Positions 7,396 through 16,217 of a stretch of 64,000 bases of DNA are shown piece by piece. The translations under genes were made by a program, and so were the position numbers. Under the pieces are notes generated by a model that saw only the letters and a list, made by a program, of their open reading frames with translations, had not been told where the DNA came from and searched no databases. Within the stretch, counting starts at the first letter, position 1, and every line of letters starts with the position of its first letter. The stretch is from Conexibacter sp. SYSU D00693 (lineage in GTDB: Bacteria; Actinomycetota; Thermoleophilia; Solirubrobacterales; Solirubrobacteraceae), in NCBI RefSeq assembly GCF_017084525.1, contig NZ_CP070950.1:2170001-2234000 (forward strand), read 5' to 3'.

Positions 7396-8730
7396 CTAGC
7401 GGCGCGGCTGGCGCGACAGCACCGGCACCTCGCCGGTGAAGTCGCGCGGCCGCGTGATCGCGCCGGGCCGGGGGTACGCGTTGCGGCCCTCGCCCACGAA
7501 CGGCGCCAGCGCGCCCGCCGACGTCAGCGCCTTGAGCGCCGCCTGGAGCTCGGGCGTCTGGGCCGCGAGCGACGTCGGGCTGTAGACCTGCTGCACGCGC
7601 AGGTAGTTGCTCACGCCGTCCTTGGCCGCGGTGGTCGAGCCGACGGCGGCGAAGAACGCGCCGAGCTCCTTGCTGTAGGGCGCGAGGTGGCCCACGAGCG
7701 GGTTGAGCTCGCGCAGCGCGCCGTCGAGGCGCGGCACGGCGGTGCGGGTGCGGTCCGCGAACGGCGCGAGGGCGTCGAGCAGCGGGTTGGCGCGGTCGAT
7801 GAAGCGCGGCAGCCGGGCGAAGAGCCGGCGGGCGTCGACGGCGGCCGGGCCGAGGTCGCGCACCACGGGCTCGAGGTCGGTCGTCGCGCGGCGCAGGTCG
7901 CCCAGCACGGGCGTCGCGCGGCGCGAGAAGCGGGCGAGGTCGCCCGACGTCGTGCGCGCCTGGCGCAGCGTCGCGGGCAGCGCGTCGATCGTCTCGCCCA
8001 GCTCGCGGTCGCGCGAGGACGCCGCCTGCGCCGCGCGCCGCGCCTGGGTGGCGAGCGCCCGCACGGCCTCGGTGCGCTGCCCGAAGACGTCGAGCACCTG
8101 GCCCGTGCGCTGCACGACGCGCGCGAACGCCGCGCGCTGCCGGCGCAGGACGCCCATGACGGTGGCGCCCTGCTCGACGGTCGGGTTCAGGGCGCCGAAC
8201 AGCGCGTTGGCGTCCTCGCCGCGGCCGCGCAGCGCGGTGCCCAGGCCGTCGAGGTTGCGGCGCACCTCCGCGCGGGTGCGCCGGTCGAAGCTCGAGAGGA
8301 TCTTGTCGAGCTGCACCGCCTCGTCGGCCTGGTCCAGCGGGAGGGTCCCGCCGTCGGGCAGGTCCCCGGCGCGCGGGCTGCCGGGTTCGAGGTCGAGGTA
8401 GTTCTCGCCGACCAGCGTCTTCGTGCGCACGCGCACCCGCGCGTCGCGGTGGATCGGCGCGTAGTCCGGGTCGACGGCGATCTCGACGACGCCGGCGCCG
8501 CCCCGGGGCGTGATCCGCTCGACGGTGCCGACCTTGACGCCGGCCAGGCGCACGTCGCCGTTGGGCACGAGCTGGAACGGGTCGGGGACGACCGTGCGCA
8601 CCGTGTAGTCCTCGCCGCTGAACGGGAGCTTCGCGCCGGCGATGGTGAAGAGGTAGGCGAACACCGCGACGCACACCGCCAGGAAGGCGGCGAGGACGAC
8701 GAGCTTGCGGCGCGCCTGGCTGACGGTCAT
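7396..8730 (-). CDS. Mce/MlaD family lipid-transport protein (sixth, MceF position)
   Basis: 444 aa: one N-terminal membrane anchor (about 10-31, LVVLAAFLAVCVAVFAYLF), an MlaD/MCE domain at about 40-120 (VRLAGVKVGTVERI, KTLVGENYLDLEPG), then a long helical region with regularly spaced Arg/Ala/Asp heptads that in Mce proteins builds the periplasmic tube. The C-terminus keeps the motif LNPLVGHLAPYSKELGAFF seen in several of its neighbours. It ends the operon; its start overlaps the preceding mce gene by ATGA. It is expected to form a hetero-hexamer with the five upstream Mce proteins. Confidence 0.9.
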   Translation of the reverse strand: MTVSQARRKLVVLAAFLAVCVAVFAYLFTIAGAKLPFSGEDYTVRTVVPDPFQLVPNGDVRLAGVKVGTVERITPRGGAGVVEIAVDPDYAPIHRDARVRVRTKTLVGENYLDLEPGSPRAGDLPDGGTLPLDQADEAVQLDKILSSFDRRTRAEVRRNLDGLGTALRGRGEDANALFGALNPTVEQGATVMGVLRRQRAAFARVVQRTGQVLDVFGQRTEAVRALATQARRAAQAASSRDRELGETIDALPATLRQARTTSGDLARFSRRATPVLGDLRRATTDLEPVVRDLGPAAVDARRLFARLPRFIDRANPLLDALAPFADRTRTAVPRLDGALRELNPLVGHLAPYSKELGAFFAAVGSTTAAKDGVSNYLRVQQVYSPTSLAAQTPELQAALKALTSAGALAPFVGEGRNAYPRPGAITRPRDFTGEVPVLSRQPRR

Positions 8731-9986
8731 CCGGATCCCTCCGCGCAGTCGGGCTCATGGCGGTTGCCGGAGTCCTTCACGGCGCCGCCGGCGCTGTCCA
8801 GGCCGATCGACGAGGTCGACCGCGAGTAGGCGGCCGTCGCGTCGCCGAACTTGAACACCGAGAGGCCCCAGTGGAGGAACTTCTGCAGCGGGTACAGGCA
8901 GCCCTCGAGCTTGCGCGTGATGCGGTCGAACGCCGGGGCCTGCGGTCGCAGGCGGTCCAGCCCGAGCGCGAGGGACCGCGCGGTGGGCGCGAGGTCGCCG
9001 ACGAGCGGGCGCAGCTCGCGGACCGCCGGGTCCAGCGCGCGGAAGGCGGGCGTCGCCTCGCCGCCGAACCGCTGCAGCGCCTCGAGCCCGTCGTCCATCG
9101 CGCGCGCCGCGGGCTGCAGCGCCGTGAGCGCGGGGTCGAGCTCGTCCTGCGCGGCCTGGACCCGGGCGAAGGAGCCGTCGAGCGTCCGCAGCAGCGGCGG
9201 CAGCTGGGCGATCGTCGCGCTCAGGGGGGCGTCGCGCTCGGCCAGCGTGCCGAGCGTCGCGCTGCCGCCCCGCACGAGGCGGCGCAGCTGGCGGTCGCGC
9301 ACCGCCAGGGCCCGCGTGACGCCGCCCATGCTGTGCACGAGCTCGCGTGTCTCGGTGCGCCGGCGCTGGAGGACGTGGGTCAGGCGGTCGGCCGCGTGCA
9401 GGAACGGCCCGAGCTGGACGAACGCCGCGCGCAGCTGGTCGCCGCCGTCGCGGTCCAGGCCCTCGCGCAGCCCGTCGAGGACCGTCGCCAGCCGGGTGCG
9501 CGTCGGCGCGTCGAAGGTGTTCAGCACGCGGGAGATGTCGACCGGCGAGACGGTCTGCTCGGCCGGGACGACCTCGTCGGGCCCGAGCCGGCCGGCCCGC
9601 GGTGTGCCGCGGCGCTCGATGGCGACGTACATGTCCTGCAGCGGCGTCTGCGGGCGCACGCGGAAGCGCGCGTCGCGGTACAGCGGCGCGTGCTCGCGCT
9701 CCACCGAGAGCGTCAGCACGGCGCGGCCGTCGACGAGCTCGGTGCGCTTGACGACGCCGACCACGACGCCGGCGATCCGCACCTGGTGGCGGCCGGCCTG
9801 CACGCCCTTGGCGTCGGCCACCGCCACGCGCACCTGCTCGTAGTCCTCCCACGGGCGCTCGAACGTCTGGTTGCGGAAGACGACCCACGAGGCGATCACC
9901 GCGCACAGCGCGAGCCACAGCAGCCAGCCGAACGGCCGGCGGGCGCGGCCCACCTCGAGGCGGATCCGGTCGACGTTGAGCCTCAT
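8727..9986 (-). CDS. Mce/MlaD family lipid-transport protein (fifth, MceE position)
   Basis: 419 aa. Membrane anchor at about 18-36 (GWLLWLALCAVIASWVVF), MCE domain at about 45-125 (VRIAGVVVGVVKRTEL, PQTPLQDMYVAIERRGTP), then the long coiled helical region and a C-terminal KLEGCLYPLQKFLHWGL motif. MceE of mycobacteria is a lipoprotein; here the only N-terminal cysteine sits in LALC, which is a poor lipobox because of the Leu before Cys, so a plain anchor is more likely. ATGA overlaps join it to the genes on both sides. Confidence 0.88.
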   Translation of the reverse strand: MRLNVDRIRLEVGRARRPFGWLLWLALCAVIASWVVFRNQTFERPWEDYEQVRVAVADAKGVQAGRHQVRIAGVVVGVVKRTELVDGRAVLTLSVEREHAPLYRDARFRVRPQTPLQDMYVAIERRGTPRAGRLGPDEVVPAEQTVSPVDISRVLNTFDAPTRTRLATVLDGLREGLDRDGGDQLRAAFVQLGPFLHAADRLTHVLQRRRTETRELVHSMGGVTRALAVRDRQLRRLVRGGSATLGTLAERDAPLSATIAQLPPLLRTLDGSFARVQAAQDELDPALTALQPAARAMDDGLEALQRFGGEATPAFRALDPAVRELRPLVGDLAPTARSLALGLDRLRPQAPAFDRITRKLEGCLYPLQKFLHWGLSVFKFGDATAAYSRSTSSIGLDSAGGAVKDSGNRHEPDCAEGSG

Positions 9987-11341
9987 CGGCGGCGGCCCCC
10001 TCCGAGCACGGCGCCGAGCGCCTGCTTGAGCGCCGAGCAGCGCGCGAGCTGCGGCGCGGTCGGGTCGGTCAGGTACAGCTGGCAGGGCAGCGAGTCGATC
10101 GACTGCAGGCTCGCGCCGGGCTGCATGCGCAGCACGTAGCCGTTGGCGTCGAAGCGGCTGGCGATCGCGTCGGCCCCGCTGAACCAGGGGCCGATGGCCT
10201 CGAGGTTGCGCAGCTTCGTCTCGTCGTCGCGCTCCTGCAGCCAGGGCAGCAGGCGGTCCAGCGAGCGGTCGAGCGTGGGGTCCAGCGCGTCGAACAGCGG
10301 GACGCCGACGGTGCCCGCGCGCCCGAGGTCCGCGACAGCGGGCCGCAGGCGCGACAGCAGCGGTCGGGCGCGGCGCAGCAGCGGGTCGGCCACGTCCAGC
10401 GCCGGGCGCACCGCGCCGACCGCGTCGTCGAGCCGGCGAGCCCCCGGGCGCAGCTGCGCGGCCAGCGGGTCGAGGCGCCCGAGCGTCCCGCGCAGCCGGG
10501 CCATGGTCGTGATCGTGCGCCGCTCGGCTGCCGGCGCGCGGTCGAGCACGCCGGCGAGGTCGGCGCGCCGGGCGGCGGTGACGCCGAGGACGACCTCCGC
10601 TCCTTCGACCGTGCCCGCCAGCGCGTCGTCGTCGGCGGCCAGCGCGCGGAGCGCGCGGCTCGTGCTGCGCACGAGGCGGGTGAGGTCGCCGGTCGCGCTG
10701 CCGCGCAGCGCCGACACGCCGCCGGCCAGCGAGTCGCTCGCCGAGGGCAGCGCGTCGATGGTGTCCTGCACGGCCGAGGGCTGGGCGAACCCGCGCTCGA
10801 ACTCGCGCGTGGTCACCTGCAGCGCGCGCCGGCCGCCGTCGTCGAGCGGGTGCAGCACCTGGTCGACCTCGACCTGGGCCGTCGTGCGCGACGCCGGCAG
10901 GACGTCGTCGCCCAGCGCGGGCGCGCCGGCCGTCCCGGGGTCGAGCTGGACGTACATGTTGCGTCCCAGCAGCGTGCGCCAGAAGAGGTGGGCGCGGGCG
11001 TCGCGGCGGACGTCGACCTCCTGGTCGTCGTCGAGCTTCATCGTCACGCGCGCGCCGCGACCCCCCGGTCCCAGGTCGACGCCGTCGACCGTGCCGACGT
11101 CGACGCCGGCCACGCGGACCGGCGCGCCCTCGCGCAGGCTCACGGCCTGGGCGAAGTCCGCCGTCACGGTGGCGCGACCGTCGGGCCAGAACGGGATGCC
11201 GCGGCCGAAGCCCGCCACGAGCAGGAAGCCCACGACGGCGAGGAAGATCGCGCCGTCGCGCACCCGGTGCGGGCGGTGCTGGCCGGGCACGAGGGCGAAG
11301 CGGCCGGCCAGCCGCCGCCGCGGGTCTGCGGCGCGCGTCAT
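9983..11341 (-). CDS. Mce/MlaD family lipid-transport protein (fourth, MceD position)
   Basis: 452 aa from ATG at 11341, which overlaps the stop of the previous mce gene; the frame stays open further upstream but only as a shadow. Basic N-terminus, anchor at about 31-46 (AIFLAVVGFLLVAGFG), MCE domain at about 58-140 (APVRVAGVDVGTVDGVDLGP, LLGRNMYVQLDPGT), long helical region, and a C-terminus with SLPCQLYLTDPTAPQLARC carrying two cysteines that could form a disulfide outside the membrane. Part of the six-subunit Mce channel. Confidence 0.88.
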   Translation of the reverse strand: MTRAADPRRRLAGRFALVPGQHRPHRVRDGAIFLAVVGFLLVAGFGRGIPFWPDGRATVTADFAQAVSLREGAPVRVAGVDVGTVDGVDLGPGGRGARVTMKLDDDQEVDVRRDARAHLFWRTLLGRNMYVQLDPGTAGAPALGDDVLPASRTTAQVEVDQVLHPLDDGGRRALQVTTREFERGFAQPSAVQDTIDALPSASDSLAGGVSALRGSATGDLTRLVRSTSRALRALAADDDALAGTVEGAEVVLGVTAARRADLAGVLDRAPAAERRTITTMARLRGTLGRLDPLAAQLRPGARRLDDAVGAVRPALDVADPLLRRARPLLSRLRPAVADLGRAGTVGVPLFDALDPTLDRSLDRLLPWLQERDDETKLRNLEAIGPWFSGADAIASRFDANGYVLRMQPGASLQSIDSLPCQLYLTDPTAPQLARCSALKQALGAVLGGGRRR

Positions 11342-12624
11342 CGCCCGCCTCCGCCGCAGGGCGCCGGGTACGTGTCGGTCTGCACGCCGGGCAGGCGCGA
11401 CGTCAGCGCCGGGCCCTGGGCGCCGACGCTCTCCAGGGTCGTGAGGAGGGCGAGGCGCAGCGACGTCGCCGGGCCGATGCGCCGGCCGTCGTCCACGCCG
11501 AGGCCCAGGGCGGCGCGCCAGCCGGCGAACCAGCGGCGCACGTCGCAGTCGCGGCCGCCGAGCTCGCGCAGCAGCGGCAGCGGCTCCTCGAGGCCCCGCT
11601 CGGCGACGGGCACGACGGGGTCGAGCTCGCCGAGGAGGCGCAGCGTGGGCGCGGTCGCGCGCTCGGCCAGGCGCAGCGCCCGCGGGGCCGCGCGCAGGCC
11701 GGGCCGTGCGGTGCGCAGCAGCGCGGAGGTGCGGGCGAAGGCCTGCGGCGCGGGGCGCAGCGTCGCCGCCGCGGCGGTGCCCAGCCGGCCGAGCTCGCGC
11801 ACGAGCGGGTCGGCGGCGGCCAGCCCGCCGCGCACGGCGGCCAGCGAGGCGGGCGCGACCTCGAGCGCCTCCTGCAGGGCGCGCCGGCGCTGGGCGACGA
11901 CGTCGAGCACCCGCGCCTCGGGCCGCAGCCCCTGGGCGATGTCGTCGCGCACCGGGTCGGCCGCGGCGGCCGCGCCCTGGGCGCCCGCGACGAACCCGCG
12001 CGTCGCGCCGGGCAGGTCGTTGAGGGCGCCGAGCGCCGCGCGGGTGTCGCGCAGGAACCGCGGCGCCGCCCCGATGGTGTCGCTCAGGTCCGCCCCGCGG
12101 TCGGTGAAGGCCACGCCGAGCTGGGACAGCACGGTGTGCGCCTCGCGCCGGCGTCGCGCGTCGAGCGTCCCGAGGAACGTGTCCAGCGTGACGGTGGACG
12201 ACGTCTGGCGGGACGGGATGAGCGCGCCGTCGGGCAGCGGGTCGCCGCTGCGGCCCGGCGTCAGCTCGACGAAGCGCACACCGACAGGGCTGCGCGGCCG
12301 GATGCGCAGCGTGGTGTCGGAGCGCAGCGGCGCGACGCCGCGCTCGAGCTGGAGCTCGATGACGGCCTTGCCGTCCTGCACGCGCGGGTCGAGGACCTGG
12401 CCCACGTTCCTGCCGCCCATGCGCACCTGGTAGTGCGCGGTGACGTTGTCGGCGTCGTCGAACTGGGCGAGCAGGGTGTAGTAGCGCTCGCCCGGGATCC
12501 GGTTGGGCGCGTCGTAGCCGATCCACAGCAGCACGCCGGCCACGGCGGTGGTCAGCACGCCGATGAGCAGCATCGTCGGGCGGCCGAGCTCGCGACGTCC
12601 CCGCCGCCGGCGCAGGACGCTCAC
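11338..12624 (-). CDS. Mce/MlaD family lipid-transport protein (third, MceC position)
   Basis: 428 aa from GTG at 12624 (GTGA overlap with the previous gene). Arg-rich cytoplasmic head, anchor at about 18-36 (MLLIGVLTTAVAGVLLWIG), MCE domain at about 48-130 (HYQVRMGGRNVGQVLDP, RSPVGVRFVELTPGRSG), then the helical region. The C-terminus has a cysteine pair around RDCDVRRWFAGWRAAL and the end PAPCGGGGR. Role as for its neighbours: one protomer of the periplasmic lipid conduit. Confidence 0.88.
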   Translation of the reverse strand: MSVLRRRRGRRELGRPTMLLIGVLTTAVAGVLLWIGYDAPNRIPGERYYTLLAQFDDADNVTAHYQVRMGGRNVGQVLDPRVQDGKAVIELQLERGVAPLRSDTTLRIRPRSPVGVRFVELTPGRSGDPLPDGALIPSRQTSSTVTLDTFLGTLDARRRREAHTVLSQLGVAFTDRGADLSDTIGAAPRFLRDTRAALGALNDLPGATRGFVAGAQGAAAAADPVRDDIAQGLRPEARVLDVVAQRRRALQEALEVAPASLAAVRGGLAAADPLVRELGRLGTAAAATLRPAPQAFARTSALLRTARPGLRAAPRALRLAERATAPTLRLLGELDPVVPVAERGLEEPLPLLRELGGRDCDVRRWFAGWRAALGLGVDDGRRIGPATSLRLALLTTLESVGAQGPALTSRLPGVQTDTYPAPCGGGGR

Positions 12625-14012
12625 CGTCCGCTCCCCAGCAGGAGCTCCAGCAGCCGGTCGACGCCCTGGGTCGTGCGCACCACGGTGTCCTTGACGCCCT
12701 CCTCGAGGCGCTTGGGCAGCTCCGAGACCTTCGGCAGGACGGGCGCCGGCGCCGGCTTGGCCGCCGGGCGCTGGGGCGTCGCCGGGCGCTCGGGCGCCCG
12801 GCGCGCGGTCTCGCGCTTGGGCGCGCGGCGCCTGGCCGGGCCCTTGACGTAGCGGTCGACGAGCACCTTGAGCGAGTCCGCGTTGACCACCTCGTGGAGG
12901 CGCAGGAGGTGGCCGAGGCCGTCGCGCTGCTGCATCGCGCGCGCGAAGCCGTGGACGAAGCCCAGGGCGTCGGCCATCGAGCCGTCCAGCGTCTTCGTGA
13001 CGGGCGCGAGGTCGGCGGCGAAGGTCGCCAGCCGGTCGGCCAGGGGGCGCAGCCGCGAGACGGGCGCCGCGCCGCGGCGCCCCAGCCGGGTCAGCGCGGG
13101 CGCGGTGTCGCGGGCGGTGGTCAGCGTCCCCGATGCGTCGGCCGCGAAGGCGGGCAGCCGGCGCAGGACGTCGGTGAGCGCGGGGGCGCTCGCGCGCAGC
13201 GACGCGGCGGCCGGGGCGAGGTCCTGCGCCGCGTCGCCGAGGCCGTCGACGGTGCTGCGCAGCTGGGACAGCGCGGCGGGCGCCTGCTCGACGGCGCGGC
13301 CGAGCTCGGTGCGCCGCGACGCCGCGGCGTCCAGCGCGCCCGCGGCGCCGTCCACGAGGCGGCCGAGGTCGTCGCGGCGCTCGTCGACCGCGCCCATGAC
13401 GCGGCGGCCCTGGACGATGAGCCGGCGCATCTGCGCGGTGTCGGCGCCGAGGTCGGCGATCGTCCGGTGCAGCTCGTCGAGCGCCGGCGGGAAGCTCTGC
13501 AGCAGCCCGTTGAAGTCCGCCCCGCGGCCGGCCAGCGCGACGCCCGCCTCGTTGATGAGGATGCGCACGCGGGCGCGCACCTGCGGGTCCAGGACGTTGA
13601 GGACGTCGTCGAGCTCGACCGCGGAGCCCGTCTCGCGCAACGGGATGGTCGTGCCGGACGGCAGGGCGCGCTTGGCGTCACCGGCCCCGAGGTCGACGTA
13701 CTTCTCGCCGAGGAGGTTGACCGGCCGCGACTGCGCCGTGGCCCCGGCACCGACGGGCGCCGCCTCGGGATCCAGCCGCATGGTGACCAGCGCGGTGTCG
13801 CGCTCGGTCACCTCGAGGTCGGTGACCCGCCCGCCGGGCACCCCGCCGACCTTCACCGCCGAGTTCTTGCGCAGCCCCGCCGAGTCGGCGAACTCCGCCT
13901 TGACGACGTAGCCGCCGTCGTGGTCGAAGAGCACGCGCTTGCCGAGCACGACGAGGCCGACGGTGCCGAGCAGGACGACGAGCGGCAGGACGGCGGCGCG
14001 CAGGCGGCTCAC
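12621..14012 (-). CDS. Mce/MlaD family lipid-transport protein (second, MceB position)
   Basis: 463 aa from GTG at 14012. Anchor at about 5-22 (RAAVLPLVVLLGTVGLVVLG), MCE domain at about 35-115 (NSAVKVGGVPGGRVTDLEV, VNLLGEKYVDLGAG), long helical region, then a Pro/Ala/Arg-rich, low-complexity tail (about 390-440) ending in an amphipathic stretch. The tail is unusual for the set and lacks the C-terminal cysteines of its neighbours. GTGA overlaps on both sides show tight translational coupling. Confidence 0.88.
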   Translation of the reverse strand: MSRLRAAVLPLVVLLGTVGLVVLGKRVLFDHDGGYVVKAEFADSAGLRKNSAVKVGGVPGGRVTDLEVTERDTALVTMRLDPEAAPVGAGATAQSRPVNLLGEKYVDLGAGDAKRALPSGTTIPLRETGSAVELDDVLNVLDPQVRARVRILINEAGVALAGRGADFNGLLQSFPPALDELHRTIADLGADTAQMRRLIVQGRRVMGAVDERRDDLGRLVDGAAGALDAAASRRTELGRAVEQAPAALSQLRSTVDGLGDAAQDLAPAAASLRASAPALTDVLRRLPAFAADASGTLTTARDTAPALTRLGRRGAAPVSRLRPLADRLATFAADLAPVTKTLDGSMADALGFVHGFARAMQQRDGLGHLLRLHEVVNADSLKVLVDRYVKGPARRRAPKRETARRAPERPATPQRPAAKPAPAPVLPKVSELPKRLEEGVKDTVVRTTQGVDRLLELLLGSGR

Positions 14013-15337
14013 GGCCGGGCCTCCGGGTCCTTGGCCGGGTCCAGCGCCTCACGCCCCGCGCCGCACTCGGGCAGGAACCGCGGCTGGCCCTCGTTGAGGC
14101 CGGGCGGGCGCGGCAGCGCGTAGGTCGTCCCGGGCACGACGCTCAGGAACTGCTTGGAGGTCAGCGGGACGTTGCCCACCGACGTCGGCCCCTGGAGGAT
14201 GTGCGTGCGCGCGTAGTGGCCGGTGGCGTCGTAGTTCTGGGCGTAGCCGGCCCAGGTCGAGAGGAAGCCGGCGAGCTCGGGGCCGTAGGGGCGCAGGCAG
14301 CCGAGCGCCGGCTCGAGGCCGCCGAGCACCTTGCCGGTGCGCTCGAGGAACGGGCCGCCCGCGCGCAGCAGCGCGGTGACGTCGGGGGCGTGGGCGGTCG
14401 CCGAGCGCAGGACGCCGTCGCCCAGCGCCGAGGTCTGGCGCAGCTCACGCACCGCGCGCGTCGCGACCGGCGCGAGCGTCCGCAGATCGCGCGCCCCCGG
14501 GGCGACGTCGTCGACGAGCGCGGTGAGGCCGGGCAGCGAGCCGCTCAGGCGCCCGAGCGTCGCGCGCGTCTGGCGCAGCGTCGAGGGCAGGTCGTCCAGC
14601 GACGCGCGCACGCCGTCGGTGTCGCGCGCGAAGGTGTCGAACGTCGACGCGGCGACCGCCAGCAGGCGGGAGATCTGCGGCCGGCGCGCGGCGAGCGTCG
14701 CCGTCGCGCGGTCGGCGTTGGTGACCAGGCCGGCGATCGCCTGCTGGTCGGCCGCGAGGTCCGACAGCACGCCGCCGACCGCGTCGAGCCCGGCCGGCGC
14801 GGCCTCGAGACCGCGCCCGAGCGTGGCGCCGCGGCCCTCGAGGCTCTCGCCGGTGCCGCGCAGCATCCGCTTGAAGCGCCCGCGCGTCGGGCGGTCCATC
14901 GTGTCGAAGAGCTGGTCGAGCTCGACCGGCGTCTGGGTCATGTCGCGCCCGAGCGCCCCGCCCTCCGGGATCGGCCGCGCGTCCCGCGGGCCGGGGTGCA
15001 GCTGGACGGTGCGCGTGCCGTTGCCGACCGTCGTGCCGAAGCGCAGCTCGGCGGTCGTGCCCTGGCGCAGCGGCCAGACGTCCTCGTCGTCGATGCCGAG
15101 CTCGACGCGGGCCTGGCCGTCGGCGTACTCGACGTCGACGACCTTGCCGACGTCGACCCCGTCGACCTGGACGTCGAGCCCGGGCGCGATGGACAGCGCC
15201 GCGCTGAACGCCGCGGTGATGCGGTGGGGCTGGGACCGCGTGCTCGCGACCCACAGCGCGCCCGCGACGAGCGCGGCGGCGCCGATGACGAGCCACGGGC
15301 GGCCCAGGAGGAAGCTGCCGGCGCGCCGCACCGTCAT
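14009..15337 (-). CDS. Mce/MlaD family lipid-transport protein (first, MceA position)
   Basis: 442 aa. ATG at 15337 is chosen because it overlaps the permease stop (ATGA); an ATG at 15352 is possible but would lie inside the permease gene. Anchor at about 15-32 (WLVIGAAALVAGALWVAS), MCE domain at about 45-125 (LDVQVDGVDVGKVVDVEYAD, FGTTVGNGTRTVQLHPG), helical region, and a C-terminus with PALGCLRPYGPELAGFLSTW and a final Cys (PECGAG). First of six paralogues directly after two permeases, the classic mce gene order. Confidence 0.9.
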   Translation of the reverse strand: MTVRRAGSFLLGRPWLVIGAAALVAGALWVASTRSQPHRITAAFSAALSIAPGLDVQVDGVDVGKVVDVEYADGQARVELGIDDEDVWPLRQGTTAELRFGTTVGNGTRTVQLHPGPRDARPIPEGGALGRDMTQTPVELDQLFDTMDRPTRGRFKRMLRGTGESLEGRGATLGRGLEAAPAGLDAVGGVLSDLAADQQAIAGLVTNADRATATLAARRPQISRLLAVAASTFDTFARDTDGVRASLDDLPSTLRQTRATLGRLSGSLPGLTALVDDVAPGARDLRTLAPVATRAVRELRQTSALGDGVLRSATAHAPDVTALLRAGGPFLERTGKVLGGLEPALGCLRPYGPELAGFLSTWAGYAQNYDATGHYARTHILQGPTSVGNVPLTSKQFLSVVPGTTYALPRPPGLNEGQPRFLPECGAGREALDPAKDPEARP

Positions 15338-16209
15338 CCCCCGATGGGCCATCGCGCGTTCAGGCCCCAGAACAGCATCGTGCCGAGCGCCCCGAGGACG
15401 TGGAGCACGATGAGGTTGAGGATCATCGACCGCGCCGTCGCGGTGCCGACCCCGACCGGCCCACCGCGCGCGCGGTAGCCGAAGTACATGCCGATGAGGA
15501 CGATCGCGGTGCCGAGGCCCATCGCCTTGACCTCGGCGTACAGGACGTCCATCGGGTCGAGGAACGCCCAGTGCGTCAGCTCCCAGCCGCCCTGCGAGAC
15601 CTCGCCGATCTGCACGATCAGCACGAGGTAGTTGGCCAGGTAGTAGAAGCCGAGGCCGGTGATGTAGAGCAGCGGGAACGCGATCCACGCCGCCAGCAGC
15701 CGCGTCGCGACGACGTAGCGCATCGGGTTGATGCCCTGGGCCTCCATCGCGTCGAGCTCCTCGTTGATGCGCATGGAGCCGATCTCGGCGACCAGGCCGC
15801 AGCCGACCTTCGCCGAGAGCACGTAGCCCCACATGAACGTCGTGAGCTCGCGCAGCCCGCAGCCCTGCGTGAAGAGGCCGGAGTACGCGGTCGCGCCGTA
15901 GCCGCGCAGCACGTAGTTGGCCTCCGTGCCGCACATCGTCCCGACCATGAACTCCATGAACCAGATGACGAGCGCCGAGCCCGTGACCAGGAGGCCGACC
16001 TGGCGGATGACCTCGCCGGCGTAGCGGCCGACGCCGCGCAGCTCGGCCAGCGCCCGCAGGACGAACGCGGCGAAGTCGCCGGCCTGCGCGAGGCCGCCCT
16101 TGACCGGGTCGGCCAGGCCGTGGCCGAGGCGCTGGGCCGCGGTCTGCGGCCCCCGCGCCGGCGGGAACGGCCCGAGGGGGCGCTGCTCGTGCTGGGCGTG
16201 GGCCTCCAC
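15334..16209 (-). CDS. MlaE/YrbE family ABC transporter permease (YrbEB position)
   Basis: 291 aa from GTG at 16209, eight bases after the first permease's stop. The MlaE fold shows about five to six membrane helices. The family's conserved cytoplasmic motif is present as INEELDAMEAQGINPMRYVV (EExDAxxxxGxxP) and RLLAAWIAFPLLYITGL follows. The N-terminal ~30 residues are hydrophilic and not conserved. With the other permease it forms the inner-membrane core that passes lipids to or from the Mce tube, driven by the MlaF-type ATPase encoded upstream. Confidence 0.9.
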   Translation of the reverse strand: MEAHAQHEQRPLGPFPPARGPQTAAQRLGHGLADPVKGGLAQAGDFAAFVLRALAELRGVGRYAGEVIRQVGLLVTGSALVIWFMEFMVGTMCGTEANYVLRGYGATAYSGLFTQGCGLRELTTFMWGYVLSAKVGCGLVAEIGSMRINEELDAMEAQGINPMRYVVATRLLAAWIAFPLLYITGLGFYYLANYLVLIVQIGEVSQGGWELTHWAFLDPMDVLYAEVKAMGLGTAIVLIGMYFGYRARGGPVGVGTATARSMILNLIVLHVLGALGTMLFWGLNARWPIGG

Positions 16210-16217
16210 GTCGCCGC

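Noticed and set aside
8727-9986. Lipoprotein signal in the MceE-position protein
   Set aside because: The only candidate lipobox, LALC, has Leu directly before Cys, which signal peptidase II sites rarely allow.
14201-15478. Long plus-strand frames opposite the mce genes (and similar ones at 32156-35149 and 43367-45505)
   Set aside because: They are antisense shadows typical of very GC-rich DNA: extreme Arg/Ala/Gly/His content, no motifs, and full overlap with well-supported genes.
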